Shown piece after piece: positions 1-10,270 of a DNA stretch of 64,000 bases. This DNA comes from Arenimonas donghaensis DSM 18148 = HO3-R19 (lineage in GTDB: Bacteria > Pseudomonadota > Gammaproteobacteria > Xanthomonadales > Xanthomonadaceae): NCBI RefSeq assembly GCF_000743535.1, contig NZ_AVCJ01000051.1, positions 1-64,000 of the forward strand, given 5' to 3'. Every line of letters begins with the position of its first letter. The first letter of the stretch is position 1. The position numbers were made by a program, and so were the translations under genes. The notes beneath the pieces were generated by a model that did not search any database, was not told where the DNA came from, and worked only from the letters and a program-made list of their open reading frames with translations.

Positions 1-448
1 GGCGCTGCCGGCCGCACCGCCCGTGCGCAGCACGCCGGCCCCGGCGCTGCCGGCCGTTCCCGACGTCGCGCCGGCCAGTGGCGCCTGGCGCTGGCCGACC
101 CAGGGCCAGGTCATCGGCCGCTTCGTGGCCGGCGACCCCAAGCGCCAGGGCCTGGACATCGCCGGCAGTGCCGGCCAGTCCGTGCAGGCCGCGGCCGACG
201 GCGTCGTCGTGTATTCGGGTTCGGGCCTGGTGGGTTACGGCGAGCTGATCATCGTCAAGCACAGCGACGAATGGCTTTCGGCCTATGCGCACAACCGCAG
301 GCGGCTGGTGGGCGAGGGTGCCGCGGTGAAAGCCGGCCAGCAGATCGCCGAAATGGGCCGCACCGGCACCAGTCGCGACATGCTGCACTTCGAGGTGCGC
401 CGCAACGGCAAGCCGGTCGACCCGATGCAGGTGCTGCCGGCCCGCTAA
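1..448 (+). CDS. nlpD: NlpD-like LytM/M23 domain protein, 5' truncated by window edge
   Basis: This is the C-terminal part of a periplasmic LytM (peptidase M23) protein; the reading frame is already open at base 2, so the true start lies upstream. A Pro/Ala-rich linker precedes the domain, which runs from about GAWRWPTQG to the end (LHFEVRRNGKPVDPMQVLP). The fold is close to E. coli NlpD (GLDIAGS, YGELIIVKH, LSAYAHN, GTSRDMLHFE). The zinc-ligand His of active M23 enzymes before the G-L-D motif is replaced (RQGLD), and the HxH motif is reduced to MLHFE. By analogy with NlpD, the protein is probably a non-catalytic activator of the amidase AmiC at the septum. Typical upstream neighbours (surE, pcm) are outside the window. 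Confidence 0.85.
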   Translation, partial: ALPAAPPVRSTPAPALPAVPDVAPASGAWRWPTQGQVIGRFVAGDPKRQGLDIAGSAGQSVQAAADGVVVYSGSGLVGYGELIIVKHSDEWLSAYAHNRRRLVGEGAAVKAGQQIAEMGRTGTSRDMLHFEVRRNGKPVDPMQVLPAR

Positions 449-452
449 GTTT

Positions 453-508
453 CCTGTGGGAGGGACTTCAGTCCCGAAGTGTTTCGGGACTGAAGTCCCT
501 CCCACAGG
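453..508. repeat. REP-like palindrome, copy 1
   Basis: This is a perfect inverted repeat with 26-bp arms (453-478 and 483-508) and a 4-base loop. It lies between the converging ends of the nlpD-like gene and the Mth938-fold gene. The arm carries the core GTGGGAGGGACTTCAGTCCC, which recurs at 3828-3888. The position suggests a bidirectional transcription barrier or 3' mRNA stabiliser. The repetition suggests a REP/BIME-type element mobilised by a RAYT transposase elsewhere in the genome (inference). Confidence 0.8.
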
Positions 509-883
509 TCAGCCGGGCAGCAGGAAGGCGACTACGACCTTGCGGCCCTCGGTCGCCAGCACGTTGAAGGTGCGGGCCGCGGCGGCATTGTCCATCACTT
601 CAAGGCCGACCCCGCGGGTCAGCATCGCCGCCATCACCGCCGCCGACGGGAAACGCTGGCGCGGGCCGGTGCCCAGGATCGCGACCGAGGGTTTCAGGGC
701 CAGCAGGGCGTCCATGTGCGAGGCTTCGAGCGTATCCACTCCTGAAGGCGGCCAGTCTTCGACCAGCTGGTTGGGGCTCAGCACGAAGCTGCGTTCGAGC
801 GTGAGCTGGTTGACCAGCACGCCCGACTCGGTGGTGCCGCGCAAGACGAAGCTGAAGTCGGGGTTTTCCTGCGACAGCTGCAC
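509..883 (-). CDS. Mth938-like domain protein (DUF498 family)
   Basis: This 124-aa soluble protein belongs to the Mth938/Xcc1710/NDUFAF3-like fold. Recognisable features are the start MQLSQENP, the strand segment SGVLVNQLTLERSFVLSP and the central ALLALKPSVAILGTG loop followed by MAAMLTRGVGLEVMDNAAAARTFNVL. No catalytic residues are known for this family, and its bacterial function is not established. The gene lies 16 bp downstream of yhbY on the same strand, so the two are probably cotranscribed. It converges on the nlpD-like gene across the REP palindrome. Confidence 0.85.
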   Translation of the reverse strand: MQLSQENPDFSFVLRGTTESGVLVNQLTLERSFVLSPNQLVEDWPPSGVDTLEASHMDALLALKPSVAILGTGPRQRFPSAAVMAAMLTRGVGLEVMDNAAAARTFNVLATEGRKVVVAFLLPG

Positions 884-899
884 CGTTCCCTCCGCCTGG

Positions 900-1205
900 T
901 CAGTCCTTGGGCAGCACGATCAGCGGCTTGTCCGCGCGGCGGCGGTAAAGCACGGCGACGTTGCCGATCCGGGCGACAAGGGTCGAGTCGGTGCGCTTGC
1001 ACAGCTCGGCGATCCACTCGTCGCGCAGTTCGCGGTCGCCGGCGTGGATCTTCACTTTCAGCAGTTCGTGGTGTTCGAGCGCCTGGCCGGCTTCGGTCAC
1101 CAGCGCGTCGGTGATGCCCTTGGCGCCGACGATCAGCACGGCCTTGAGGTCATGGGCCAGGCCCCGCAGGTAACGTTTCTGGGTATTGCTCAGGGCGGTG
1201 GCCAT
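900..1205 (-). CDS. yhbY: YhbY, CRM-domain RNA-binding ribosome assembly factor
   Basis: This 101-aa protein consists of one CRM domain. The start [20 protein letters not shown] and the GAKG loop (GxxG RNA-binding motif) around residues 28-31 are typical, as is the ending [16 protein letters not shown]. YhbY binds pre-50S particles and acts in large-subunit maturation. It is divergent from rlmE, which methylates 23S rRNA in the 50S subunit; this yhbY<>rlmE pair is conserved in gammaproteobacteria. A 65-bp gap separates the two starts and must hold both promoters. The length matches the family (about 97-105 aa). Confidence 0.95.
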   Translation of the reverse strand: MATALSNTQKRYLRGLAHDLKAVLIVGAKGITDALVTEAGQALEHHELLKVKIHAGDRELRDEWIAELCKRTDSTLVARIGNVAVLYRRRADKPLIVLPKD

Positions 1206-1270
1206 GGTTTCGCGGGCGGCTCGGAAGGGGCGCTAGGGTATCATGGCGGCCCGTCCCCCCGATGTTTGCC

Positions 1271-1899
1271 ATGGCCCGTAGCCGCAGCAGCCAGCGCTGG
1301 CTCAAAGAGCACTTCGATGACCCCTTCGTGAAGAAGGCCCAGTCCGAGGGCATGCGCTCGCGCGCCGCCTACAAGCTGGAGGAGCTGATCGAGCGCGACC
1401 GGCTGCTCAAACCCGGCATGGTCGTGGTCGACCTGGGCGCGGCCCCCGGCGGCTGGTCCCAGGTGGTGCGGCGTGACCTGGGCGACCGGGGCCGGGTCCT
1501 GGCCCTGGACATCCTGGACATGCCCTCGATCGCCGGGGTGGAGTTCATTCACGGCGATTTCAGAGAGGACGGGCCATTGTCCCAGCTGGAGGCGCTGCTC
1601 GGTGGCGCTGCCGTGGACCTTGTGCTTTCCGACATGGCCCCCAATATGACTGGCGTGGATACCGTGGACCAGGCCCGGGCGATGTACCTCTCGGAGCTGG
1701 CCCGCGATTTCGCGGACAAGCACCTCAAGGTCGGTGGCGCGTTCCTGATCAAGCTGTTCCAGGGCGAAGGTTTCGACGCCTACGTCAAGGAGCTCAGGAC
1801 CCGCTACGACAAGCTGGTCATCCGCAAGCCCGCGGCGTCACGGCGTCGCTCCAATGAAGTTTATGCGCTGGCCACCGGCAAGCGACGAGGAACCAAGTG

Positions 1900-1900
<1 letters not shown>
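1271..1900 (+). CDS. rlmE: 23S rRNA (uridine2552-2'-O)-methyltransferase RlmE (FtsJ)
   Basis: RlmE uses S-adenosylmethionine to methylate U2552 of 23S rRNA in the 50S particle. The 209-aa product shows the SAM-binding motif [14 protein letters not shown] (51-64) and the catalytic K-D-K-E set: K35 (AAYKLEE), D121 (LSDMAPN), K161 ([11 protein letters not shown]) and E196 ([10 protein letters not shown]). I choose ATG 1271, nine bases after the first in-frame ATG at 1262, because family members begin at this point with an RS-rich start then QRWLKEHF. The stop overlaps the ftsH start, so the two genes are probably translationally coupled. Confidence 0.96.
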
Positions 1901-3807
<1,907 letters not shown>

Positions 3808-3827
3808 GTCGAAACTTCGATTAGCCT

Positions 3828-3888
3828 GTGGGAGGGACTTCAGTCCCGATGCTTTGCGTGAAGGCATCGGGACTGAAGTCCCTCCCAC
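3828..3888. repeat. REP-like palindrome, copy 2
   Basis: This is a perfect inverted repeat with 25-bp arms (3828-3852 and 3864-3888) and an 11-base loop, in the gap between ftsH and folP. Its outer core is identical to copy 1 at 453-508, but the loop and innermost bases differ. It may attenuate or process the ftsH-folP transcript. It ends 20 bp before the folP start, so folding could also affect folP translation (inference). Confidence 0.8.
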
Positions 3889-3908
3889 CTTCGTTTCCGG
3901 GGTGTCCC

Positions 3909-4805
3909 ATGTTCGACCTCTCTCCCCAGCTCGACTGCGCCGGTCGCCTGCTCAGGCTCGACGTGCCGCGGGTCATGGGCATCGTCAACGTCACCCCCGA
4001 CTCGTTTTCCGACGGTGGCAACCATGACTCCACCGAGGCGGCCGTCGCCCACGGCCTGCGGCTGGCGCAGGAGGGGGCCGACCTGCTCGACGTCGGCGGC
4101 GAATCCACCCGGCCGGGCGCGGACGCGGTCCCGCTGGACGAAGAGCTCCGGCGGGTCATCCCGGTCATCGAACGCCTGGTCGCTGAAACGAAGCTCCCGG
4201 TGTCGGTCGACACCTCGAAGCCGGAAGTGATGCGTGCCGCCGTGGCGGCAGGCGCCGGCATGATCAACGACGTCTTCGCGCTCCGCCGTGATGGTGCGCT
4301 CGACGCCGCGGCCGCGGCGGGCGTGCCCGTCGTGTTGATGCACATGCAGGGCGAGCCCGGTTCGATGCAGGAAGCGCCGGCCTACGATGACCTGCTGGGC
4401 GACGTGCATCGGTTCCTGGCCGAACGCATCTTCGCCTGCGAAATGGCCGGCATACCCAAGAAGCTGATCGTGCTCGACCCCGGCTACGGCTTTGGCAAGA
4501 CCACGGCGCACAACCTGTTGCTGCTGCGCCAGCAGTCGCGCCTGCTCGACCTGGGCCTGCCGCTGCTGGCGGGCTTGTCGCGCAAGCGCAGCCTGGGCGA
4601 GATCACCGGCCACGAGGTCGGCGATCGCGTGCATGCTTCGGTGGCGGCGGCGGTGATGGCCGCGGAATACGGCGCCCGCATCCTGCGCGTGCACGACGTC
4701 GCGGCGACCGTGGATGCGCTCAAGGTATGGGCTGCCATCGCCGCCCAGCCGGCGCCGCAGGCAGCGCCAGCCAAGCCCGCGATCCGCTGGCCCGACGACG
4801 AATAA
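3909..4805 (+). CDS. folP: Dihydropteroate synthase
   Basis: FolP condenses 6-hydroxymethyl-dihydropterin pyrophosphate with p-aminobenzoate in folate synthesis and is the sulfonamide target. The 298-aa product has the signature NVTPDSFSDGG (27-37), GGESTRPGA (63-71), SVDTSKPEV, INDV, DPGYGFGKT and LAGLSRKRSLG, all in the usual order for the TIM-barrel family. I choose ATG 3909, since the longer upstream frame runs through the REP palindrome. A C-terminal Pro/Ala-rich tail follows the last helix. glmM, the usual next gene in relatives, is absent; a convergent alkB follows instead. Confidence 0.96.
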   Translation: MFDLSPQLDCAGRLLRLDVPRVMGIVNVTPDSFSDGGNHDSTEAAVAHGLRLAQEGADLLDVGGESTRPGADAVPLDEELRRVIPVIERLVAETKLPVSVDTSKPEVMRAAVAAGAGMINDVFALRRDGALDAAAAAGVPVVLMHMQGEPGSMQEAPAYDDLLGDVHRFLAERIFACEMAGIPKKLIVLDPGYGFGKTTAHNLLLLRQQSRLLDLGLPLLAGLSRKRSLGEITGHEVGDRVHASVAAAVMAAEYGARILRVHDVAATVDALKVWAAIAAQPAPQAAPAKPAIRWPDDE

Positions 4806-4914
4806 GCTGCACTGGTCACGCGCTGACCAAACCGGCTGCAAGCCACGCCCCGCCTGGCTCCCAGGCTTTCATCCACAGGCGTTCTCCCAGGCTTGTCCAC
4901 AGGGTCTGTGGATT

Positions 4915-6015
4915 TCAGCCGCCGGTCGGTGCCCGGTTGGCGCGGAAAGCGAGGACCCGCGGGTCGACCACGCGTTTCCACAGCGGCGGCACCAGCGCGA
5001 GCACGAACATCGCCGCATAGCCGCCCGGCAGTTGGGGGCTGTCGGGCTGGTGGCGCAGGATGGCGTAGCGCCGCTTGGGGAAGGCATGGTGGTCTGAGTG
5101 GCGCTGGAGCTGGAACAGCAGCAGGTTCGACAGCGCGTAGTCGGAATTCCAGCTGTGCAGGTGGGTGGTGCGCTCGTAGCGGCCGTCGGGTCCACGCTGG
5201 CGTTCGAGGCCGTAGTGTTCGATGTAGTTGATGATTTCCAGCGACCCGGCCGCGAGCAGGCCCTGCACCAGGAAAAACGCCAGGCCCACCGGTCCCAGCC
5301 AGGCCAGGAACAGGCCGGCGAACAGCAGCCAGACCCCCGTCCAGGCCATCATCTCGTTGCGCCAGTGCAGTTTCGGCAGGCCCAGGCCCTGCAGCCGCCT
5401 CGCCTCGAGCCGCCAGGCATTGAGCGTATTGCGCCACATCGCGCGGGGCAGGAAATGCCAGAGCGACTGCCCGAAACGGGCGCTGGACGCGTCCTCGGGC
5501 GTCGAGACATGCACGTGGTGGCCGCGCAGGTGTTCGATCTTGAAGCCGTGGTAGCCGACGCTGGCCAGCAACAGGCCGCCGACGAGGGGCTCGAGCCGGC
5601 CGTCCTTGTGGATCAGTTCGTGGGCGGTGTTGATCGCCAGGATGCCGCCCACCACGCCCTGCGAGAGCAACCAGCCGGCGACGCCCAGCGGTCCGAAGCC
5701 GGCCTGGCTGAACCAGTACGCCGACCAGGCCAGCACCGCCAGCTGCACCGGCAGGCAGGCGAGGGTGAGGCCACGGAACCAGGCGCTGTCCGATACTGCC
5801 CGTTCCTGCCCGGGCGCCACGTTCACCGGATCGTGGCCCAGCGCGTAGTCGGCCGCCGGCAGCAGCACGAAAAGGAAGAACAACGGGAACCAGGCCAGCA
5901 GGTCCGCCCGGCCCGAAGCGAGCCCCAGCCACGCAGCGGCCGGCATCAGCGCGGGCACCACGAAGACCAGCAGGAAGGCGAGGCGTTTGGACTGCGGCAC
6001 GGCGGTCGGACCCAC
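4915..6015 (-). CDS. alkB: AlkB-family alkane 1-monooxygenase (integral-membrane di-iron)
   Basis: This membrane di-iron enzyme probably hydroxylates the terminal carbon of alkanes, taking electrons from rubredoxin. With the GTG start at 6015 it has 366 aa and several hydrophobic segments. All the diagnostic histidine boxes are present: HELIHK (132-137), EHLRGHH (161-167), NYIEHYGL (263-270) and LQRHSDHHA (303-311). The NYxEHYG motif separates AlkB from fatty-acid desaturases and xylene monooxygenase. A TTG at 6057 would add 14 residues, but GTG 6015 has a G-rich ribosome site upstream. No rubredoxin or rubredoxin reductase gene is adjacent. The gene is divergent from the putP-like gene. Confidence 0.9.
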   Translation of the reverse strand: MGPTAVPQSKRLAFLLVFVVPALMPAAAWLGLASGRADLLAWFPLFFLFVLLPAADYALGHDPVNVAPGQERAVSDSAWFRGLTLACLPVQLAVLAWSAYWFSQAGFGPLGVAGWLLSQGVVGGILAINTAHELIHKDGRLEPLVGGLLLASVGYHGFKIEHLRGHHVHVSTPEDASSARFGQSLWHFLPRAMWRNTLNAWRLEARRLQGLGLPKLHWRNEMMAWTGVWLLFAGLFLAWLGPVGLAFFLVQGLLAAGSLEIINYIEHYGLERQRGPDGRYERTTHLHSWNSDYALSNLLLFQLQRHSDHHAFPKRRYAILRHQPDSPQLPGGYAAMFVLALVPPLWKRVVDPRVLAFRANRAPTGG

Positions 6016-6118
6016 GGTAACCGGCCCCCAGCATACGCGCCGAACGCCGCCGTTCAAGGGGGCAGGGCCGTTGCGAAGGCGTTAAGCTGTGCGGCCACCC
6101 GTATCCCCAGGAGCCCCC

Positions 6119-7606
6119 ATGGACTGGACGTCCCCGCTGCACATCACCTTCGCCATCTACATCCTTGGCATGGTCGGGATCGGCTTCGTGGCCTGGTATT
6201 CCACCAAGAATTTCGACGATTACATCCTGGGCGGACGCTCCCTGGGCAGTTTCGTCACCGCGCTGTCGGCCGGCGCCTCGGACATGAGCGGCTGGCTGCT
6301 GCTGGGCCTGCCCGGCGCCTTTTACGTCGGCGGTTTTTCGGAAGCCTGGATCGCCGTCGGCCTGGTCATCGGTGCCTGGGCCAACTGGCGCTACGTGGCG
6401 GCGCCGCTTCGGCTCTACACCGAACGCAGCCAGAACGCGCTGACCCTGCCGGACTATTTCACCCACCGGTTCGAGGACCGCAACAAGGTGCTGCGCTCGG
6501 TGTCGGCGGCGATCATCCTGATCTTCTTCGCGGTGTATTGCGCCGCGGGCATCGTCGCCGGCGCGCGCCTGTTCGAGTCGGTGTTCGAGGTGCCCTACGG
6601 CCAGGCCATCTGGTACGGCGCCGCGGCGACCATCCTCTACACCTTCGTCGGTGGGTTCCTAGCCGTGAGCTGGACCGACACCGTGCAGGCGACGCTGATG
6701 TTCTTCGCGCTGATCCTCACGCCCATCTTCGTGGTGATCGGGCTCGGCGGCCCCGAAACGAGCATCGCGCTGGTCGAGCAGGTGGATCCGGCCAACCTGC
6801 AGTTCTTCAAGGGCGCTACGGTGCTGGGCGTGGTCTCGCTGCTGGCCTGGGGCCTGGGCTACGTCGGCCAGCCGCACATCCTGGCGCGTTTCATGGCCGC
6901 CGAATCGGTGCGCACGATCCCGCCGGCCCGCCGCATCGCGATGACCTGGATGATCCTGTGCCTGGCGGGCGCGATGGGCGTGGGCTTCTTCGGCATCGCC
7001 TGGTTCGAGGCCAACCCGGCGCGCGCCGCCGCCGTGGCCGACAATCCCGAGCGCGTGTTCATCGAACTCTCGACGCTGCTGTTCAACCCCTGGGTGGCGG
7101 GCATCCTGCTCTCGGCGATCCTGGCGGCGGTGATGAGCACCCTGAGCTGCCAGCTGCTGGTGTGTTCGAGTGCGATCACCGAAGACTTCTACAAGGGCTT
7201 CCTGCGCCCCAAGGCCGGCCACAAGGAGCTGGTCTGGGTCGGCCGCTTCTCGGTACTGGCGGTGGCGATGCTGGCGATCTGGCTGGCCGCCGATCCCGAC
7301 AGCCGCGTGCTGGGCCTGGTCAGCTATGCCTGGGCGGGCTTCGGCGCCGCCTTCGGGCCGGTGGTGGTGCTGTCGCTGTTCTGGAAGGGCACCACGCGCA
7401 ACGGCGCCCTGGCCGGCATGATCGTCGGCGCCCTGGTGGTGATCGGCTGGAAGCAGCTGGGCACCGGCCTGTACGAAATGGTCCCGGGCGTGGCGCTGGC
7501 GACGCTGGCGATCGTGCTGGTCAGCCGCTTCGGCCGGCCGCCTTCGCCGGCGATGCACGGCCAGTTCGACGCGGTGCACGCCGAACTGCGGCGCAGCGAG
7601 GGCTGA
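6119..7606 (+). CDS. putP: Sodium:solute symporter, PutP (sodium/proline) type
   Basis: This is a 495-aa inner-membrane transporter of the SSF family with about 12-13 membrane segments. The match to PutP is strong across FDDYILGGRSLG, SAGASDMSGWLLLGLPGA, ALTLPDYFTHRFED and the later AWGLGYVGQPHILARFMA and ILAAVMSTLSCQLLVCSSA. PutP couples sodium entry to proline uptake, for use as nutrient or osmoprotectant. ATG 6119 has an AGGAG ribosome site at 6109-6113. It is followed 3 bp later by miaA. Substrate is inferred from sequence; no putA is nearby. Confidence 0.9.
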   Translation: MDWTSPLHITFAIYILGMVGIGFVAWYSTKNFDDYILGGRSLGSFVTALSAGASDMSGWLLLGLPGAFYVGGFSEAWIAVGLVIGAWANWRYVAAPLRLYTERSQNALTLPDYFTHRFEDRNKVLRSVSAAIILIFFAVYCAAGIVAGARLFESVFEVPYGQAIWYGAAATILYTFVGGFLAVSWTDTVQATLMFFALILTPIFVVIGLGGPETSIALVEQVDPANLQFFKGATVLGVVSLLAWGLGYVGQPHILARFMAAESVRTIPPARRIAMTWMILCLAGAMGVGFFGIAWFEANPARAAAVADNPERVFIELSTLLFNPWVAGILLSAILAAVMSTLSCQLLVCSSAITEDFYKGFLRPKAGHKELVWVGRFSVLAVAMLAIWLAADPDSRVLGLVSYAWAGFGAAFGPVVVLSLFWKGTTRNGALAGMIVGALVVIGWKQLGTGLYEMVPGVALATLAIVLVSRFGRPPSPAMHGQFDAVHAELRRSEG

Positions 7607-7609
7607 ACC

Positions 7610-8557
7610 ATGCGCGACACCCGCCCGCTGGCCGTTGCCCTGATGGGGCCCACGGCCTCGGGCAAGACGGCGCTGGCGGTGCAATGGTGCCAGCGCCTGG
7701 ACACCGAGGTGGTCAGCGTCGATTCGGCGCTGGTCTACCGCGGCCTGGACATCGGCGCCGCCAAACCGGACCCACGAACCCTGGCGCTGGCACCGCACCA
7801 CCTGGTGGACGTGCGCGACCCGCACGAGGTGTACTCGGCGGCCGATTTCGCCCGCGAGGCAATGGCGCCGATGCAGGCACTGGCCGAACGTGGCCGGGTG
7901 CCGCTGCTGGTCGGCGGGACGGGGCTCTACTTCAGCGCCTTGCTCGACGGACTGTCGGAATTGCCAACGGCCGACCCGGCGACCCGTGCCCGGATCGCCG
8001 AAGAGGCCGCCGAGCGCGGCTGGCCGGCCCTGCACGCCGAGATGGCCGCGGCCGACCCCGCCGCCGGGCGGCGCATCAAGCCCGGCGACAGCCAGCGCAT
8101 CACCCGTGCCCTGGAAGTCTGGCGCCTGACCGGCCGGCCGATCAGCGACTGGCAGCAGTCCGGTGTCCGCCGGCGGTTCCCGTTCCGGGTGCTGCGCCTG
8201 GTCCTCGCGCCCAGGGACAGGGCGGTGCTGCATGCGCGAATCCAGGTGCGTTTCGACCAGATGCTCGAGCAGGGTTTCCTGGATGAAGTGCGGCAACTGC
8301 GCCGCGACCCACGCCTGCACCCGGACCTGCCGGCCATGCGCGCGGTCGGTTATCGCCAGGCCTGGCAACACCTTGAAGGGCTCACCGATGCCCCCACCTT
8401 CCGTGCACAAGCCATCGCCGCCACCCGCCAGCTGGCCAAGCGCCAGCTCACCTGGCTGCGGTCCCGGACCGAGGCACTGTGGCTGGATCCGGAGACTGAA
8501 CGGGACCTCGCGGAGCGGCGCCTGGCGGCGTTCCTGGCCCGCCCGGCAAAGCGGTAG
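7610..8557 (+). CDS. miaA: tRNA dimethylallyltransferase MiaA
   Basis: MiaA transfers a dimethylallyl group to the N6 of A37 in tRNAs reading UNN codons. The 315-aa product carries the P-loop GPTASGKT (13-20), the [16 protein letters not shown] substrate segment, [16 protein letters not shown] and the C-terminal [12 protein letters not shown] and [11 protein letters not shown] motifs. It starts 3 bp after the putP-like stop and is followed by hfq, the conserved miaA-hfq-hflX-hflK-hflC-purA order of gammaproteobacteria. The 91-bp gap before hfq can hold an additional hfq promoter. Confidence 0.97.
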   Translation: MRDTRPLAVALMGPTASGKTALAVQWCQRLDTEVVSVDSALVYRGLDIGAAKPDPRTLALAPHHLVDVRDPHEVYSAADFAREAMAPMQALAERGRVPLLVGGTGLYFSALLDGLSELPTADPATRARIAEEAAERGWPALHAEMAAADPAAGRRIKPGDSQRITRALEVWRLTGRPISDWQQSGVRRRFPFRVLRLVLAPRDRAVLHARIQVRFDQMLEQGFLDEVRQLRRDPRLHPDLPAMRAVGYRQAWQHLEGLTDAPTFRAQAIAATRQLAKRQLTWLRSRTEALWLDPETERDLAERRLAAFLARPAKR

Positions 8558-8648
8558 CTGGTAGACTCCCGGGCATTCGCGGCCCTGGACCCTTTGGCCG
8601 CAAATCGCGCCCCGCTGGCGCGCCACAATAAGAAGATGGAGTCCACCG

Positions 8649-8924
8649 ATGTCCAAAGGCCAATCCCTCCAGGACCCGTTCCTGAACGCCCTGCGCCGCG
8701 AGCGCATCCCTGTTTCGATCTACCTGGTCAACGGCATCAAGCTGCAGGGCACGATCGAAAGTTTCGACCAGTTCGTCGTCCTTCTGCGCAATACGGTCAG
8801 CCAGATGGTCTACAAGCACGCCATCTCCACCGTCGTCCCGGCCCGCAACGTGCGCGTGGGCCCCGGTGGCGGCCAGGTGGCGGGCAGCCAGGGCGACGAG
8901 GACGAGGCGGGTCCGGAAGATTGA
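8649..8924 (+). CDS. hfq: RNA chaperone Hfq
   Basis: Hfq forms a hexameric Sm-like ring that pairs small RNAs with mRNAs. The 91-aa protein shows the canonical [20 protein letters not shown] start, Sm1 [18 protein letters not shown] and Sm2 [10 protein letters not shown], including the YKH motif. The C-terminal tail is short (about 20 aa), glycine-rich then acidic, ending DEDEAGPED. Acidic tails of this kind occur in gammaproteobacterial Hfq and are proposed to modulate RNA release. It sits between miaA and hflX, with hflX starting 15 bp after its stop. Confidence 0.97.
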   Translation: MSKGQSLQDPFLNALRRERIPVSIYLVNGIKLQGTIESFDQFVVLLRNTVSQMVYKHAISTVVPARNVRVGPGGGQVAGSQGDEDEAGPED

Positions 8925-8939
8925 TCACCCGGATGTCCG

Positions 8940-10256
8940 ATGTTTGAGCGTGCCCGCAAGGGCGAACGGGCCCTGCTGGTGCAACCGCACCCGCCGGGCC
9001 AGCAGGACCCGTCCCGCCTCGAGGAGTTCACCGAGCTGGCCCATTCGGCCGGCGCCACCGTGGTCGGCACCGTGCCGGCGCGCGTCGAGCGCCCGAATCC
9101 GGCCTATTACATCGGTACCGGCAAGCTCGAGGAAGTGAAGTCCGCCTGCGAGGCCACCGAGGCCGACCTGGTGCTGGTGAACGAGCTGCTGACGCCGGCC
9201 CAGGAGCGAAACCTCGAGCGCGTGCTCAAGCGCCGCGTGGTCGATCGCACCGGCCTGATCCTGGACATCTTCGCCCAGCGCGCCGCCAGCCACGAAGGCA
9301 AGCTGCAGGTGGAGCTGGCGCAGCTCAAGCACTGGGCCACGCGCCTGGTGCGCGGCTGGACCCACCTCGAGCGCCAGCGCGGTGGCGCCATCGGCCTGCG
9401 CGGCCCCGGCGAAACCCAGCTCGAGCTCGACAAGCGCATGCTGCAAAAGAAGCTTGAATCGGTGCGCGCGCGCCTGGACAAGGTCGAAGTGCAGCGCACG
9501 CAGATGCGTCGTGCACGCCTGCGCAACGACATCCCGCGCGTGGCCCTGGTCGGCTACACCAACGCCGGCAAGTCGACGCTGTTCAACATCCTGACCAATT
9601 CCGGCGTCTACGCCGACGATAGGCTCTTCGCCACGCTCGACCCGACCACGCGTCGCATCGAAGGCGTGGCGCCGCTGGTGCTGTCGGACACCGTCGGCTT
9701 CGTGCGCGACCTGCCGCATGAGCTCGTCGCCGCCTTCCGTTCGACCCTGTCCGAGGCCCGCGACGCCGACCTGCTGCTGCACGTGGTCGATGCCGCCGAC
9801 GAACTGCGCGACGAACGCATCGGCCAGGTGGACGCGGTGCTCGGGGAAATCGGCGCCGGCGACATCCCGCAGGTGCTGGTCTTCAACAAGATCGACCGCA
9901 TCGAAGGCGCCGCGCCAAGGCGCGACCCCGAGGTCGAGGGGCGTGAACGCGTCTGGCTGTCGGCGAAGACCGGCAATGGCCTCGATGGGCTGCGCGAGCT
10001 GCTCACCGACCGCTTCCTGGACCGTCGCGTGGCCGGCGAACTGGCCCTCGGGCCGGGCCAGGGGCGGCTGCGTGCGCGTCTTCACGAGGTCGGCGCCGTG
10101 AAGACGGAGTCAAGCGACGAGGACGGGTGGCACCTGGAAATCGACCTGCCCAGGGCAGTCGCAGAGCGCCTTTCGTCCGAACCGGGGGGCGAATCACTGG
10201 CGGGCCTCTTGCTTGTGGCCCCCGCCGCCCCTACCTACAATCCTGAGACCAACTGA
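8940..10256 (+). CDS. hflX: Ribosome-associated GTPase HflX
   Basis: HflX is a GTPase that splits stalled or stressed 70S ribosomes. The 438-aa protein has the N-terminal HflX domain with the GTGKLEEVK segment, the glycine-rich linker RGGAIGLRGPGETQLE, a helical coiled part, and then the G domain with G1 GYTNAGKST at 205-213, G3 DTVGFVRDLP and G4 NKID. It is the third gene of the hfq cluster. Its TGA overlaps an ATG at 10256 that lies in frame with hflK. Confidence 0.96.
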   Translation: MFERARKGERALLVQPHPPGQQDPSRLEEFTELAHSAGATVVGTVPARVERPNPAYYIGTGKLEEVKSACEATEADLVLVNELLTPAQERNLERVLKRRVVDRTGLILDIFAQRAASHEGKLQVELAQLKHWATRLVRGWTHLERQRGGAIGLRGPGETQLELDKRMLQKKLESVRARLDKVEVQRTQMRRARLRNDIPRVALVGYTNAGKSTLFNILTNSGVYADDRLFATLDPTTRRIEGVAPLVLSDTVGFVRDLPHELVAAFRSTLSEARDADLLLHVVDAADELRDERIGQVDAVLGEIGAGDIPQVLVFNKIDRIEGAAPRRDPEVEGRERVWLSAKTGNGLDGLRELLTDRFLDRRVAGELALGPGQGRLRARLHEVGAVKTESSDEDGWHLEIDLPRAVAERLSSEPGGESLAGLLLVAPAAPTYNPETN

Positions 10257-10270
10257 TGCGTGAGCAAGCA

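Noticed and set aside
5098-8286. Very long open frame (over 1000 codons) across alkB, putP and miaA
   Set aside because: It crosses three well-supported genes in other frames; long stop-free antisense frames are expected at this GC content.
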